Source: an uncultured Veillonellaceae bacterium (GTDB lineage: Bacteria > Bacillota > Negativicutes > Selenomonadales > Selenomonadaceae). From it: a stretch of DNA of 49,179 bases. The translations under genes were made by a program, and so were the position numbers. Location: positions 1 through 49,179 of the forward strand of contig CACXCC010000137.1 of NCBI GenBank assembly GCA_902766015.1, written 5' to 3'. The notes under the pieces are model-generated. The model did no database searches. It saw nothing but the letters and a program-made list of their open reading frames with translations, and was not told the origin of the DNA. This document shows, in pieces, positions 1-7,801 of the stretch; within the stretch, counting starts at the first letter, position 1; the number at the start of each line of letters is the position of its first letter.

Positions 1-645
1 ATTGCCAAGACTTTCAGTAAATTTGATTGGGCAGATATGGAAGCTGCCGGATTAGGCGAAGAAGAATTCCTGATTTACAAATCATGGTATTTGGAATTTT
101 ATGACCAGATGCGTGATAAACGCCGTACAGGAACACCGACTGCATTGGAAGATATTGACTTCTCTATCGAACTTATCCGTACCGATAAAATCAATGTCCG
201 TTATATCATTAACCTTCTGAAAGAGGTTAACCGTGAAAATCCCGAAGAAATGCGAAAAGCCGTAGACCTTATTTTGCGGGAATTGGAACGGACAGACAAT
301 GAAAAATTGCGGTATAAACGGGAACTCATGGAAGAGTTCATTACAAAGCATTTCTTCCAGTTGAAGCCCGATACGGATATTTTTGAAGCATATCTTGAAT
401 TTGAAAGTAAAATGCAACAAAAGGAAATCAAAGCGTTTGCCAAAGAATATAAGATTGATGAACAGATTGTTCATGACATCTTAAATCTTTACATTACCCG
501 TACCGACGGGGTTTCCAAGAATGACATCCGAAAGAAACTGTTACATATGGGATTAGGTTTGATGGAAATTACTAACCTGATTAGGGTTATTCAAGCTTTC
601 TGTAAAGAAATGTATGATAAATATACAACGGAGGTAGATGAATAA
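1..645 (+). CDS. hsdR: Type I restriction enzyme R subunit, C-terminal part (partial)
   Basis: The reading frame is open from base 1 and ends at the TAA at 643-645, so only the last ~214 residues are present. The helicase and nuclease domains would lie to the left of the window. The visible part is a charged, helical C-terminal segment (for example KSWYLEFYDQMRDKRR near its start) of the kind that contacts the methylase core in type I enzymes. The assignment rests mainly on the directly following hsdM and hsdS; the stop codon overlaps the hsdM start by one base. HsdR supplies ATP-dependent translocation and cleavage to the R2M2S complex. Base composition is AT-rich compared with the region after 5460. 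Confidence 0.8.
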   Translation: MAKTFSKFDWADMEAAGLGEEEFLIYKSWYLEFYDQMRDKRRTGTPTALEDIDFSIELIRTDKINVRYIINLLKEVNRENPEEMRKAVDLILRELERTDNEKLRYKRELMEEFITKHFFQLKPDTDIFEAYLEFESKMQQKEIKAFAKEYKIDEQIVHDILNLYITRTDGVSKNDIRKKLLHMGLGLMEITNLIRVIQAFCKEMYDKYTTEVDE

Positions 646-2261
646 TGGCAATGAGTTCCGCAGGAGCAACTGAATTAGCAAATCGCCTGAAAGCTATCGC
701 AGATGAGCTTCGTGGGCGTACCAACATGGAAGGCTTTAAATTTAAGGATTATATTTTGGGCGTTATTTTCTATCGTTTCCTTTCAGAACGGACAGAAGAG
801 TTTATGAATGATTTGCTGAAGCAGGATAATATCTCTTATGAAAATGCTTTAGCAGAAGACGGGGAATTTGCCGATACGGTACGCCAATGGTCTATTGATT
901 ATTTGGGATATATTATAGAACCGAATGAACTGTTCCGTGCTATGATACCTAAAATCAAGGCTGAAGAATTTGATGCGGAAGATTTTCAGAAAGCAATCAA
1001 TCATTTGGTTGCTTCTACGACTGACCCGAAATATCACGATAACAATGATGATGCTGACAGCGTAAAGAATCTGTCTGCTCCGGTCTTTGCTGATATGTTC
1101 AGTAATGTCCGTATGGATGATACAGAGTTGGGTACAACCGTAGCAGACAGGACTTCTATCATGAATGATATGATTTTGAAAATCAGTGATATTCCGTTTA
1201 AAGCGGATGCGTCCGGCATTGATGTGTTGGGTACAGCATATATGATTTTGATTACCATGTTTGCGTCTGATGCAGGGAAAAAAGCAGGCGAATTCTTTAC
1301 CCCTGCCAGTGCCGCTAAATTGGTTGCACGGATTGCCGCTGCCGGAATGAAATCCGCAAATAATATCTGTGACCCGACTGCTGGTTCCGCTTCTTTATTA
1401 TTGCAGGTATTGGGCGAGTTGGAAGACCATGAAGTTGGTAATTTCTATACGCAGGAAAAGATTGCATCTTCCTATAACATCGCCCGTATGAATTTCCTTA
1501 TTCATGGTGTTGAGTATCAGAAAATTCATTGTTTTAAAGCAGATACTCTGTTAGAAGATAAATTGGTTGATGAAGACGGTAAACCGATATTGTTTGATAT
1601 TACCGTAGCAAATCCGCCGTATTCACTGGATTACAAACAGACAACAGCGTTAAAGGAAGACCCTCGTTTTAAGGGACCTGGCGTATTACCGCCTAAATCT
1701 TTTGCTGATTTACTGTTTTTACAGCATATGGCTTATCATATGGCAGAACATGGCAAAGTTGCTGTATTGTTGTCACAGGGTTCTATGACTCGTGGCAAAA
1801 AAGAACAGAAAATCCGTGAATATATGATTGAACGGTTAAATTGTATTGATACTATTATCGGGCTTCCTGATAAGATGTTCTATGGTACGGGTATTGCCGT
1901 AGATTTAGTTATCTTAAAACATAATCGCAATGGCAATTCTGATAATATCTTCTTTATGGATGCCAGTAAGTTATTTGTCAAAGAAGGTAAATTCAACATT
2001 CTTACTGATGATGCAATTGACCAGATTGTTGACGCTTATATGAAACGGGAAAACATTCCTAAGTTTACGCAAAAAGTGCCGTTGGCAACAATTAAAGATG
2101 ACGGTTACATCCTGAATGTACCCCGTTATGTAGATACCACGATTGAAGAAGCGGAAATAGACATTCCTGCTCAATTAAAAGCATTGGAAGAATTAGATTG
2201 CAAAGCTGCTGAAGCAAGTAAATCTGTTTACAATTACCTGAAACAATTAGGTTTAAAGTGA
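645..2261 (+). CDS. hsdM: Type I restriction-modification system DNA methyltransferase (M subunit)
   Basis: The 538-residue product is the adenine-N6 methyltransferase of a type I system. An N-terminal HsdM helical domain (GFKFKDYILGVIFYRFLSER) is followed by AGEFFTP, the SAM-binding motif DPTAGSASLLL at about residues 243-253, and the catalytic motif NPPY at 323-326. The length is normal for the family. The ATG overlaps the hsdR stop (TAATG), and GGAGG lies about 12 bases upstream, implying translational coupling. The order hsdR-hsdM-hsdS with tight spacing indicates one operon. HsdM with HsdS methylates the recognition site and with HsdR forms the restriction complex. Confidence 0.96.
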   Translation: MAMSSAGATELANRLKAIADELRGRTNMEGFKFKDYILGVIFYRFLSERTEEFMNDLLKQDNISYENALAEDGEFADTVRQWSIDYLGYIIEPNELFRAMIPKIKAEEFDAEDFQKAINHLVASTTDPKYHDNNDDADSVKNLSAPVFADMFSNVRMDDTELGTTVADRTSIMNDMILKISDIPFKADASGIDVLGTAYMILITMFASDAGKKAGEFFTPASAAKLVARIAAAGMKSANNICDPTAGSASLLLQVLGELEDHEVGNFYTQEKIASSYNIARMNFLIHGVEYQKIHCFKADTLLEDKLVDEDGKPILFDITVANPPYSLDYKQTTALKEDPRFKGPGVLPPKSFADLLFLQHMAYHMAEHGKVAVLLSQGSMTRGKKEQKIREYMIERLNCIDTIIGLPDKMFYGTGIAVDLVILKHNRNGNSDNIFFMDASKLFVKEGKFNILTDDAIDQIVDAYMKRENIPKFTQKVPLATIKDDGYILNVPRYVDTTIEEAEIDIPAQLKALEELDCKAAEASKSVYNYLKQLGLK

Positions 2262-2268
2262 GGTAACT

Positions 2269-3432
2269 ATGCTTAAATATCGGTTTAAACAAGATAATGG
2301 TAATGATTATCCTGATTGGGATAATTTTACATTAGACAAATGTTGTAATTGTTTTGACTCTAAAAGAATACCTATATCTGAACAAAATCGGATTAAGGGT
2401 AGTTATCCGTATTATGGTGCTAATGGTATTCAAGATTATGTTAATGATTATATTTTCGATGGTGAATATATGCTGTTAGCCGAAGATGGCGGACATTATA
2501 AAGAATATAAAACAAGACCCATTGCACAATATGTTACAGGTAAATTTTGGGTAAATAATCACGCACACATTCTTCAATCTAAAGATGAATTTTATAACAA
2601 ATTTGTATTTTATTGTTTAGAACATAAGAACATCATTCCTGTTGTAAAAGGAAGTACAAGAGGAAAATTAAATCAATCGGATATGTGGAAAATTAAGATT
2701 TCCATACCAGTAAATTATGAAGAACAACAGAAAATTGCCGATTTCTTCACCGCTATTGATAATCAGATTGATATTCAGCGTCAGCGTGTAGAAAATATGG
2801 AAACGCAGAAGAAAGGTTTATTGGATAAAGTATTTTCGCAGGAACTGAGGTTTAAACGGGATGATGGCAGTGATTATCCCGATTGGAAAGAAAGTTCGAT
2901 AGAATCTGATTTTAATATTAAAATGTGTAAACGTATTTTAAAAAAGGATACACAGCCAAATGGCGATGTCCCTTTTTATAAGATTGGTACTTTAGGAAAA
3001 ACTCCTGATAGTTTTATTTCTAATGATTTATATCAATTTATGAAAGAGAATTATAATTCGCCAAGTGTTGATGATACTCTTATTAGTTGTAGCGGAACAT
3101 TAGGTAAGTGTACCTTATATGACGGCAAACCTGCTTATTTTCAGGATTCGAATATAGTATGGTTAGTTGCAAAAAATCAAGCTATGGTAAATAAGAAATT
3201 TTTGTATTATGTATTATCTCGTTTTACATGGAATAAGGTTAATAAAACAACAATTGGCAGAATATATTCAAATGATTTAAATCGTAAAATATGGCATAAA
3301 CCATGTCCTGAAGAACAGCAGAAAATCGCTGATTTTTTCACCGCTATTGATAATCAGATTGATATTGAAAAACAGCGGTTGACCACGATGGAAACGATTA
3401 AAAAAGGATTGTTACAACAGATGTTCTGTTAA
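2269..3432 (+). CDS. hsdS: Type I restriction-modification system specificity subunit
   Basis: This 387-residue protein has two target-recognition halves. Each half opens with a similar segment (RFKQDNGNDYPDW near residue 5; RFKRDDGSDYPDW near 199) and closes with EEQQKIADFFTAIDNQIDI followed by a coiled-coil spacer and KKGLL. That is the pseudo-symmetric HsdS plan: two recognition domains, one per half-site, held apart by conserved helices. It starts 7 bases after the hsdM stop behind GAGG. The conserved segments are also nearly identical at DNA level (around 2730-2790 and 3310-3370), which would permit exchange of recognition domains. It sets the DNA target of both the methylase and the restriction complex. 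Confidence 0.95.
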   Translation: MLKYRFKQDNGNDYPDWDNFTLDKCCNCFDSKRIPISEQNRIKGSYPYYGANGIQDYVNDYIFDGEYMLLAEDGGHYKEYKTRPIAQYVTGKFWVNNHAHILQSKDEFYNKFVFYCLEHKNIIPVVKGSTRGKLNQSDMWKIKISIPVNYEEQQKIADFFTAIDNQIDIQRQRVENMETQKKGLLDKVFSQELRFKRDDGSDYPDWKESSIESDFNIKMCKRILKKDTQPNGDVPFYKIGTLGKTPDSFISNDLYQFMKENYNSPSVDDTLISCSGTLGKCTLYDGKPAYFQDSNIVWLVAKNQAMVNKKFLYYVLSRFTWNKVNKTTIGRIYSNDLNRKIWHKPCPEEQQKIADFFTAIDNQIDIEKQRLTTMETIKKGLLQQMFC

Positions 3433-3462
3433 TTGATTTATGAGTGAAATAATTAGAGTTAC

Positions 3463-3491
3463 TTGACGTAGTTTTTTATGTTTGATATTAT
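3463..3491 (+). promoter_or_regulatory. Sigma-70-type promoter downstream of hsdS
   Basis: TTGACG (3463-3468) and TATTAT (3486-3491) are separated by 17 bases, a near-consensus housekeeping promoter. A transcript would start near 3498 and meet a terminator-like hairpin about 90 bases later, before the small gene at 3636. Confidence 0.6.
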
Positions 3492-3497
3492 ATAAGT

Positions 3498-3590
3498 ATA
3501 AATTGACAATCAGGAGACTGCTGTAATTTTGTTGAGCGGTGGTATTGTCCTTTAGGGGGGATTACTATGCTCACATAACAGCAGTTTTTT
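3498..3590 (+). ncRNA. Candidate small RNA or attenuated leader
   Basis: This segment runs from a good promoter to a hairpin made of ACTGCTGT (3517-3524) and ACAGCAGT (3578-3585), followed by a T-run. GACAAT (about 3504-3509) could also pair with ATTGTC (3544-3549). Inside lies a very strong ribosome-binding-like GGGGGG followed by ATG, two codons and TAA, that is a three-residue reading frame. It may be an independent small RNA or a terminating leader of the gene at 3636. I do not recognise the family. Confidence 0.35.
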
Positions 3591-3635
3591 GTTTTTGATA
3601 ACGATAATTGGTAAATTAACATGGAGGAAGATATT

Positions 3636-3965
3636 ATGAGTAAAGTTTATTTTGATAAGTCTGCACTTTTAGAAAAAGCATTTAAAGAATTTTGTGCTGA
3701 TTATAATTTAGAAAAAGATGATATTTTAGAACTTCGTCACGGTGATAAAATAAAATATGCGTATATTGGTTGTATGGATATGGGATTTTTATCTCTTATG
3801 AGACATGACGATAACGGCAATTGGTTGTTTGACCCAGACCTTCTGCCTGAATTGTTACATGGTTACTATGAAATTACGAATACGCATCGTAAACATATTA
3901 TGCCTGAATGGATGCGTAAGATGAAGCCATTTATATTTAAGCCTGATTGGGAATTGTTGAAATAA
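3636..3965 (+). CDS. Hypothetical protein, 109 residues
   Basis: I do not recognise a family. The product (MSKVYFDKSALLEKAF... to ...KPDWELLK) is a soluble-looking, mixed-charge protein with no signal peptide or membrane segment. An ATG at 3621 also exists in frame, but it sits inside the Shine-Dalgarno sequence (GGAGGAAG). The ATG at 3636, 8 bases after GGAGG, is the better start. The gene is AT-rich like the R-M operon and lies between it and the transposase, so it probably arrived as cargo of the same segment. A strong hairpin terminator follows at once and is shared with the convergent transposase gene. Confidence 0.7.
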   Translation: MSKVYFDKSALLEKAFKEFCADYNLEKDDILELRHGDKIKYAYIGCMDMGFLSLMRHDDNGNWLFDPDLLPELLHGYYEITNTHRKHIMPEWMRKMKPFIFKPDWELLK

Positions 3966-3969
3966 AGAA

Positions 3970-4004
3970 AAGCACCTATCCAAGCGGTAGGTGCTTATTT
4001 CTTT
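3970..4004. terminator. Bidirectional hairpin terminator
   Basis: AAGCACCTA (3970-3978) pairs with TAGGTGCTT (3988-3996) across a 9-base loop. T-rich tracts follow on both strands. It ends the small gene on the plus strand and the transposase gene on the minus strand. Confidence 0.75.
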
Positions 4005-5265
4005 ACTCATCGGCAGGCTGTTTAAAGTTACTAAAACTGAATTTTCTTCGTTTAGGTATCATCTTTCCAAAGATAATCTTTGCCCGTAAAACGGGGAAGG
4101 AATATCCTCTGCCCGTCCTGTCCATATCCTTTATGATACGGTTCAGGCTTTCTGTTTGAGCATTAGTGCGGTTATCACCTTCAAATTTAAAGTAGTTGAA
4201 GATTTCCGTATGCCAATTATCAACCGTCTTTATAAGTGGTTCAAACGCAACGGCATTGGCATTTTCAACGGCTTTACACCATTCGGCATACATGGATTTT
4301 GCTTCCTCAACAGATTCCGCAAATTCGTAAATATTTCGGAACGCTTCTTTTAGTTCATATGGTTCTCTGAACTCAGGGAAATCCCGAAGTATCTCTTCCA
4401 ATCGTTCTGATTGGGCAGGAGACAGGTTTTCTGAACTGGCTAACATAAGGAAGCGGTTATCCTTTAGGGATTTACGAACTTTCTTTTCCTGTATGGATTT
4501 AGAAACCGCACGGCGAATGGTTTCCAAACACTTTTGCAGTTCCTTAATCACATGGAAGCGGTCAATGATGATGGTCATGCCGGGGAATATGTCAAGAACA
4601 GCATCCTTGTATGGCTGCCACATATCCATTGTGACATATTGAAGATTTTCAGGGTGTGCCATACTTTTAAGCACTGTCTTGATATGTTCCTTGCTACGGG
4701 TTTCCGTAAGCTCAATTACTTTACCATCATCTTTGTTAACATCGACCAATACGCCACAATAGGCACTATGCAGATGCACTTCGTCAATGCCTAATACCTT
4801 CGGCATGGTAAGGACATATTCCCTGTCATATGCCTTTGCCTGTTCATTGAAGATATTAAGTACAGTAGGCGTTGATACTCCGTATCGTTCTGCCAATGTG
4901 CTAAAGTTTTCACGGAACGACTCTTTTCGGATTTCATCCCGTAAGCGTTTGGTCATTCTGCCGTCCAATGCCTGATATTCAGGTGTGAAGGTGCTTCCGC
5001 AGTTTTTACAACGATAGCGTTTGGTCTTTACAACAATGCCGACACGATGGTCATTGATGTCCAAATCATGAATATGCAAATCAATGTTTTTGTGGATTAT
5101 GATGCTATCATGTCCACAATCTTCACATCGGTTCGGTCTGTCATCACCAACAGGCTCAACAACGAAAAGAAAGTCACCGTCGTTTTCCTGCCTGTCAATG
5201 ACTTTAAATTCCGGTAATCCCAAATCATATTCAACCAATTTTTTCCTGTGACTGGGTTTACGCAT
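4003..5265 (-). CDS. ISL3-family transposase
   Basis: The product carries an N-terminal zinc ribbon (CEDCGHDS and CKNCGSTF), a helix-turn-helix-like segment (LAERYGVSTPTVLNIF) and a DDE catalytic domain: Asp in GIDEVH, Asp in TMDMWQPY and Glu in NAQTESLNRI. This is the ISL3 layout, and ~420 residues is full length. An upstream ATG at 5295 would add 10 residues, but the GGGGG Shine-Dalgarno is well placed only for the ATG at 5265. A TATAAT-like -10 lies just upstream on the minus strand. The catalytic residues are intact, so the enzyme may be active. Insertion sequence ends were not found. Confidence 0.93.
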   Translation of the reverse strand: MRKPSHRKKLVEYDLGLPEFKVIDRQENDGDFLFVVEPVGDDRPNRCEDCGHDSIIIHKNIDLHIHDLDINDHRVGIVVKTKRYRCKNCGSTFTPEYQALDGRMTKRLRDEIRKESFRENFSTLAERYGVSTPTVLNIFNEQAKAYDREYVLTMPKVLGIDEVHLHSAYCGVLVDVNKDDGKVIELTETRSKEHIKTVLKSMAHPENLQYVTMDMWQPYKDAVLDIFPGMTIIIDRFHVIKELQKCLETIRRAVSKSIQEKKVRKSLKDNRFLMLASSENLSPAQSERLEEILRDFPEFREPYELKEAFRNIYEFAESVEEAKSMYAEWCKAVENANAVAFEPLIKTVDNWHTEIFNYFKFEGDNRTNAQTESLNRIIKDMDRTGRGYSFPVLRAKIIFGKMIPKRRKFSFSNFKQPADE

Positions 5266-5330
5266 GGTCATGTTCCCCCTGTTACTCTGCCTCATGAGTA
5301 ACTATATTATATCATACTTTTGGGAACTTG

Positions 5331-5379
5331 ACCACCTTTTTTTTAATAATTAACCACATATTTTTTAAAAAATTACCAC
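5331..5379. repeat. Three ACCAC iterons at 22-base spacing
   Basis: ACCAC occurs at 5331-5335, 5353-5357 and 5375-5379, exactly 22 bases apart (about two helical turns), in the AT-rich DNA upstream of the transposase gene. A further inverted copy forms the hairpin at 5397. Such phased repeats often bind a transposase or regulator near the end of an element; this role is inferred. Confidence 0.4.
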
Positions 5380-5396
5380 CGATAAATTAAAAGAAA

Positions 5397-5441
5397 AAGT
5401 GGTTTTACAGACTAAAATTGTCGCAAAACCACTTATTTTTT
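5397..5441. terminator. Hairpin terminator at the edge of the AT-rich segment
   Basis: AAGTGGTTTT (5397-5406) pairs with AAAACCACTT (5425-5434) and is followed by a T-run. A-rich sequence on the other side makes it potentially bidirectional. It lies about 20 bases before the junction with tnpB and may insulate the element. Confidence 0.6.
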
Positions 5442-5460
5442 AACATACCCATTATTTTTT

Positions 5461-6516
5461 GAGCGTCAGGAAGAATGCCTGGGAAAAGAACAGCGGCCGG
5501 TTGATTATGTACAGACGGGAAGGCTGCTGACTCAGTTGAAACGCGAGGAAGCGTGGACGTGGCTCCGGAAAACGGACAGTATGGCCCTGCAGGAGACATT
5601 GCGGGATCTTGACCGTTCGTTTCGTAACTTCTTTGACCGGCGGGCCCGTTATCCGCGGTTTAAATCGGCGCATGCCGCCGTACACAGTTACCGTACGCGC
5701 AATCAAAGCAACAGTATCCGTTGGGAAGGCAATCAGCTGCGCCTTCCCCGGATCGGCTGTGTGACAGTCAGGCCGCGTCATATCGTCGAAGGGCGGATTC
5801 TCAATGCGACCGTCATGCAGACGATGACGGGTCATTTTTACGTTTCGCTTTGTATGAAACGGGAGATCGAGCCGCTGCCGGCAAAGAAGGAAAAACGGCA
5901 TTTGGGGCTAATCCTCGATCCGCAGGGGTGTTTTATCGGCAGTACGGGATTCTGTATCCCGCTGCCGGAAAGCCTGTCGGAGCGCGAACAGCGCATTGCG
6001 CGTCTCAAACGGGATCTCGCGCGCGGACAAAAGGGAAGCGCCAATTACGAAAAACGGCGTGCCCGCATCGTGCGGCAGGAGGAACGTATCTGGAATACGG
6101 AGCAGGATTTCCTGCAGAAACTCACGACACGGCTCACGCGGGAATACAGTCTCATTGTCGTCGAGACACGTCAGGGCAGTTCGCGCGGCGATTCCGCGGG
6201 ACTTCGGACAACGGGGTGGCAGGGATTTCTCGCGCTGCTCCGGTATAAAGCGGAGGAAAACGGCTGTGAAATCCTCGCCGTGCCGATCCGGAAAACGCCG
6301 GGACAGACCTGCCGAAAATGCGGTTCGCCCCGCAGCGGCGTTCCGTCAGACCATCGCGGACGTTGGATTTGTCCCGTGTGTCACGCGGAAAATGACGGCA
6401 TCGCCGCGGCGCGTACACTTTTGCGGCGCGGACTCGGACTGCAGGCATATAAACGCCTGCGCTGTCAAAACAGTCAGCCGAACCGGAAACCGCGTTCCGG
6501 GATCCGATGGAAATAA
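5461..6516 (+). pseudogene. tnpB: TnpB-type RNA-guided nuclease, 5'-truncated
   Basis: The frame runs from the junction at about 5461 to the TAA at 6514-6516. The first TnpB-like residues are ERQEECLGKEQR, so the true N-terminus (start codon and first part of the RNA-binding domain) is missing. The rest matches TnpB: SMALQETLRDLDRSFRNFF, then a RuvC domain with Asp (ILDPQG, codon 5917), Glu (IVVETRQ, codon 6163) and Asp (ENDGIAAA, codon 6394), and a zinc finger (CRKCG and CPVCH). All three catalytic acids remain, so the damage is confined to the 5' end. An internal TTG at 5536 is a possible but weak start. No tnpA is visible. GC content is host-like. Confidence 0.85.
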
Positions 6517-6521
6517 CAGAG

Positions 6522-6568
6522 AAAACTGCCGCAGAGCCGGAACGGGTTCTGTGGCAGTTTCCGTTTTT
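6522..6568 (+). terminator. Hairpin terminator after tnpB
   Basis: AAACTGCC (6523-6530) pairs with GGCAGTTT (6553-6560), with extra pairing inside, and is followed by CCGTTTTT. In TnpB elements the guide RNA normally overlaps this 3' region, so the hairpin could equally be part of an omega RNA scaffold. Confidence 0.55.
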
Positions 6569-6591
6569 GAGGGGGGTTGAGGCGTCAAAGC

Positions 6592-6640
6592 AAAAAAATA
6601 CCTATCCAAAAAAGAAAACGTTTTCTTTTTTGGATAGGTA
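6592..6640 (-). terminator. Terminator made of a perfect 21-bp palindrome
   Basis: 6599-6619 and 6620-6640 are perfect inverted copies with the centre at 6619/6620. On the minus strand the palindrome is followed by a seven-T run, so it ends the small gene at 6671-6901. Confidence 0.7.
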
Positions 6641-6670
6641 AATAGCCTGTTTTTATACGGTAAGTCGGAC

Positions 6671-6901
6671 TTATACGGCGCGTTCGACAGCGCGCTCTGC
6701 AAACGGAATCCGGCGGATTCGCTGCAGCGGAATCTCGTTAAACGAATAACGGATATCCAGATAGTCATCGGAGCGGGAGAAATTTACTTTTTTCAAAGTA
6801 AAGCGCTTCGACGATTCCCGAAGCTTGCCAACGTAATACTTTGCAGCTTCCGGGGAGATTGTCCCATTTTCAACCGTAACGCGAATGTTATCAATCATCA
6901 T
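6671..6901 (-). CDS. Hypothetical protein, 76 residues
   Basis: I do not recognise a family. The product begins MMIDNIRVTVENGTIS and ends ERAVERAV. It looks soluble and basic, with a central stretch rich in Lys, Arg and aromatic residues. The start at 6901 has GGAGG nine bases upstream; a longer in-frame extension to 7000 lacks a ribosome-binding site. It forms a single-gene unit with its own strong terminator and lies between tnpB and cymR. Confidence 0.7.
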   Translation of the reverse strand: MMIDNIRVTVENGTISPEAAKYYVGKLRESSKRFTLKKVNFSRSDDYLDIRYSFNEIPLQRIRRIPFAERAVERAV

Positions 6902-7054
6902 GGGGTAACACCTCCAACAAAACGGGTAAAACAAAAAGGCTTTGTTGTAAGCGAGGCTGGACAGAGGCAATGTCCCATACAACTCGCCATCATTATACAA
7001 TAAAACCGGTTCGTTGTTAAGAAAAAAATATGCAACCGCTTGAATTTTTTATAA

Positions 7055-7097
7055 AAAAACCCGCAAACCCTTACAGGATAAGGATTTGCGGGTTTAT
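7055..7097 (-). terminator. Terminator of cymR
   Basis: AAACCCGCAAA (7057-7067) and TTTGCGGGTTT (7085-7095) form an 11-bp stem. On the minus strand it is followed by a T-rich run, directly after the cymR stop. Confidence 0.8.
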
Positions 7098-7118
7098 TAA
7101 ATTTTGATTAGACACGCG

Positions 7119-7565
7119 TCAGATGAAGTACATGAGGCTGTCGGCGTCTTTTTCGCCGTCAATTGCCGTCAATATATCATCGAGCGTCACGTTTTTCAGC
7201 GTTGCTTTGACGGCTTCGTCAAGCGGATTGAACACGCAGCTCATGAGCGCGCGGTCGAGTTCCGGCATTTTGTCCGGGGCAGCCGGCTGTGTCTTTTCCA
7301 TCAGCGCGAGTTCGATCGAGGACAAAATGTCATACGCGGTAATGTCACGCGGCTGACGTACGAGTTGATAGCCGCCCTGGGATCCTTTGATTGACGTGAC
7401 GAGCTGGGCACGTTTCAGGAGTGAGAAGACCTGTTCGAGGTAGATCTTGGAAATGCCGAGGCGCGTCGAGATACTGATGATCGTAATCGGCGCACCGGAA
7501 GCGTAGTTGCGGGCGAGGTAAGTCATTGCCGCCAGCCCGTAGCGGCCCTTCGCGGAAATCTTCAC
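7119..7565 (-). CDS. cymR: Rrf2-family cysteine metabolism repressor, CymR type
   Basis: The 148-residue product has the Rrf2 winged-helix start (KISAKGRYGLAAM) and the wing segment SIKGSQGGYQL. It has a single cysteine (LMSCVF) and lacks the three-cysteine iron-sulfur site of IscR. It ends ADSLMYFI, much like the C-terminus of Bacillus CymR. It is divergent from cysK. In Bacillus, CymR is activated by binding the CysK protein when cysteine is plentiful, so the pairing supports the call. I chose the GTG at 7565 because AAGGAG lies about 9 bases upstream; in-frame ATGs farther out have no such site. It probably controls the shared intergenic region. Confidence 0.85.
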   Translation of the reverse strand: MKISAKGRYGLAAMTYLARNYASGAPITIISISTRLGISKIYLEQVFSLLKRAQLVTSIKGSQGGYQLVRQPRDITAYDILSSIELALMEKTQPAAPDKMPELDRALMSCVFNPLDEAVKATLKNVTLDDILTAIDGEKDADSLMYFI

Positions 7566-7706
7566 GGAAACACTCTCCTTACTTGACATAGTAAATCCCC
7601 GAAAACGGGTAAATCTTATATTTTCGCTAGGTTTACTTATTATCATAGTAAAAAGAAGCCCTCTTGTCAATTACCTAGGGCACAAGTATGATTTGAAAAT
7701 TTTCTC

Positions 7707-7735
7707 TTGACAAGTCGACACAGAGCGATTACAAT
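7707..7735 (+). promoter_or_regulatory. Promoter of cysK
   Basis: TTGACA (7707-7712) and TACAAT (7730-7735) are spaced by 17 bases, upstream of cysK. The 230-base gap between cymR and cysK is AT-rich, with repeated GTAAA-like words (near 7590-7650) that are candidate CymR sites. Confidence 0.75.
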
Positions 7736-7801
7736 ATAAACATATAAAAGATGTATGTTTTAAAGACGATCACGTCAAGTTACAACCGGGAGGTTTTTAC
7801 T

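Larger units (their letters stand above)
1..5460. mobile_element. AT-rich acquired segment: type I R-M operon plus ISL3-type transposase
   Basis: From base 1 to about 5460 the DNA is clearly AT-richer, uses A/T-ending codons and lacks the TGACGTCA word common in the rest of the chromosome. At about 5461 the composition switches abruptly inside the reading frame of a TnpB gene. This is best read as an acquired segment whose right end interrupts tnpB. Its left end is outside the window, and no terminal inverted repeat or target duplication could be identified. Confidence 0.6.

Noticed and set aside
5996-6580. A 194-codon frame overlapping tnpB
   Set aside because: It is another frame of the tnpB gene and shows no independent protein features or ribosome-binding site.
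6599-6640. Perfect 21-bp palindrome as the end of a mobile element
   Set aside because: It has a T-run on the minus strand right after a minus-strand gene, which a simple terminator explains.
7119-7565. IscR as regulator of the suf operon
   Set aside because: The three cluster-binding cysteines are absent; the C-terminus and cysK neighbour fit CymR.
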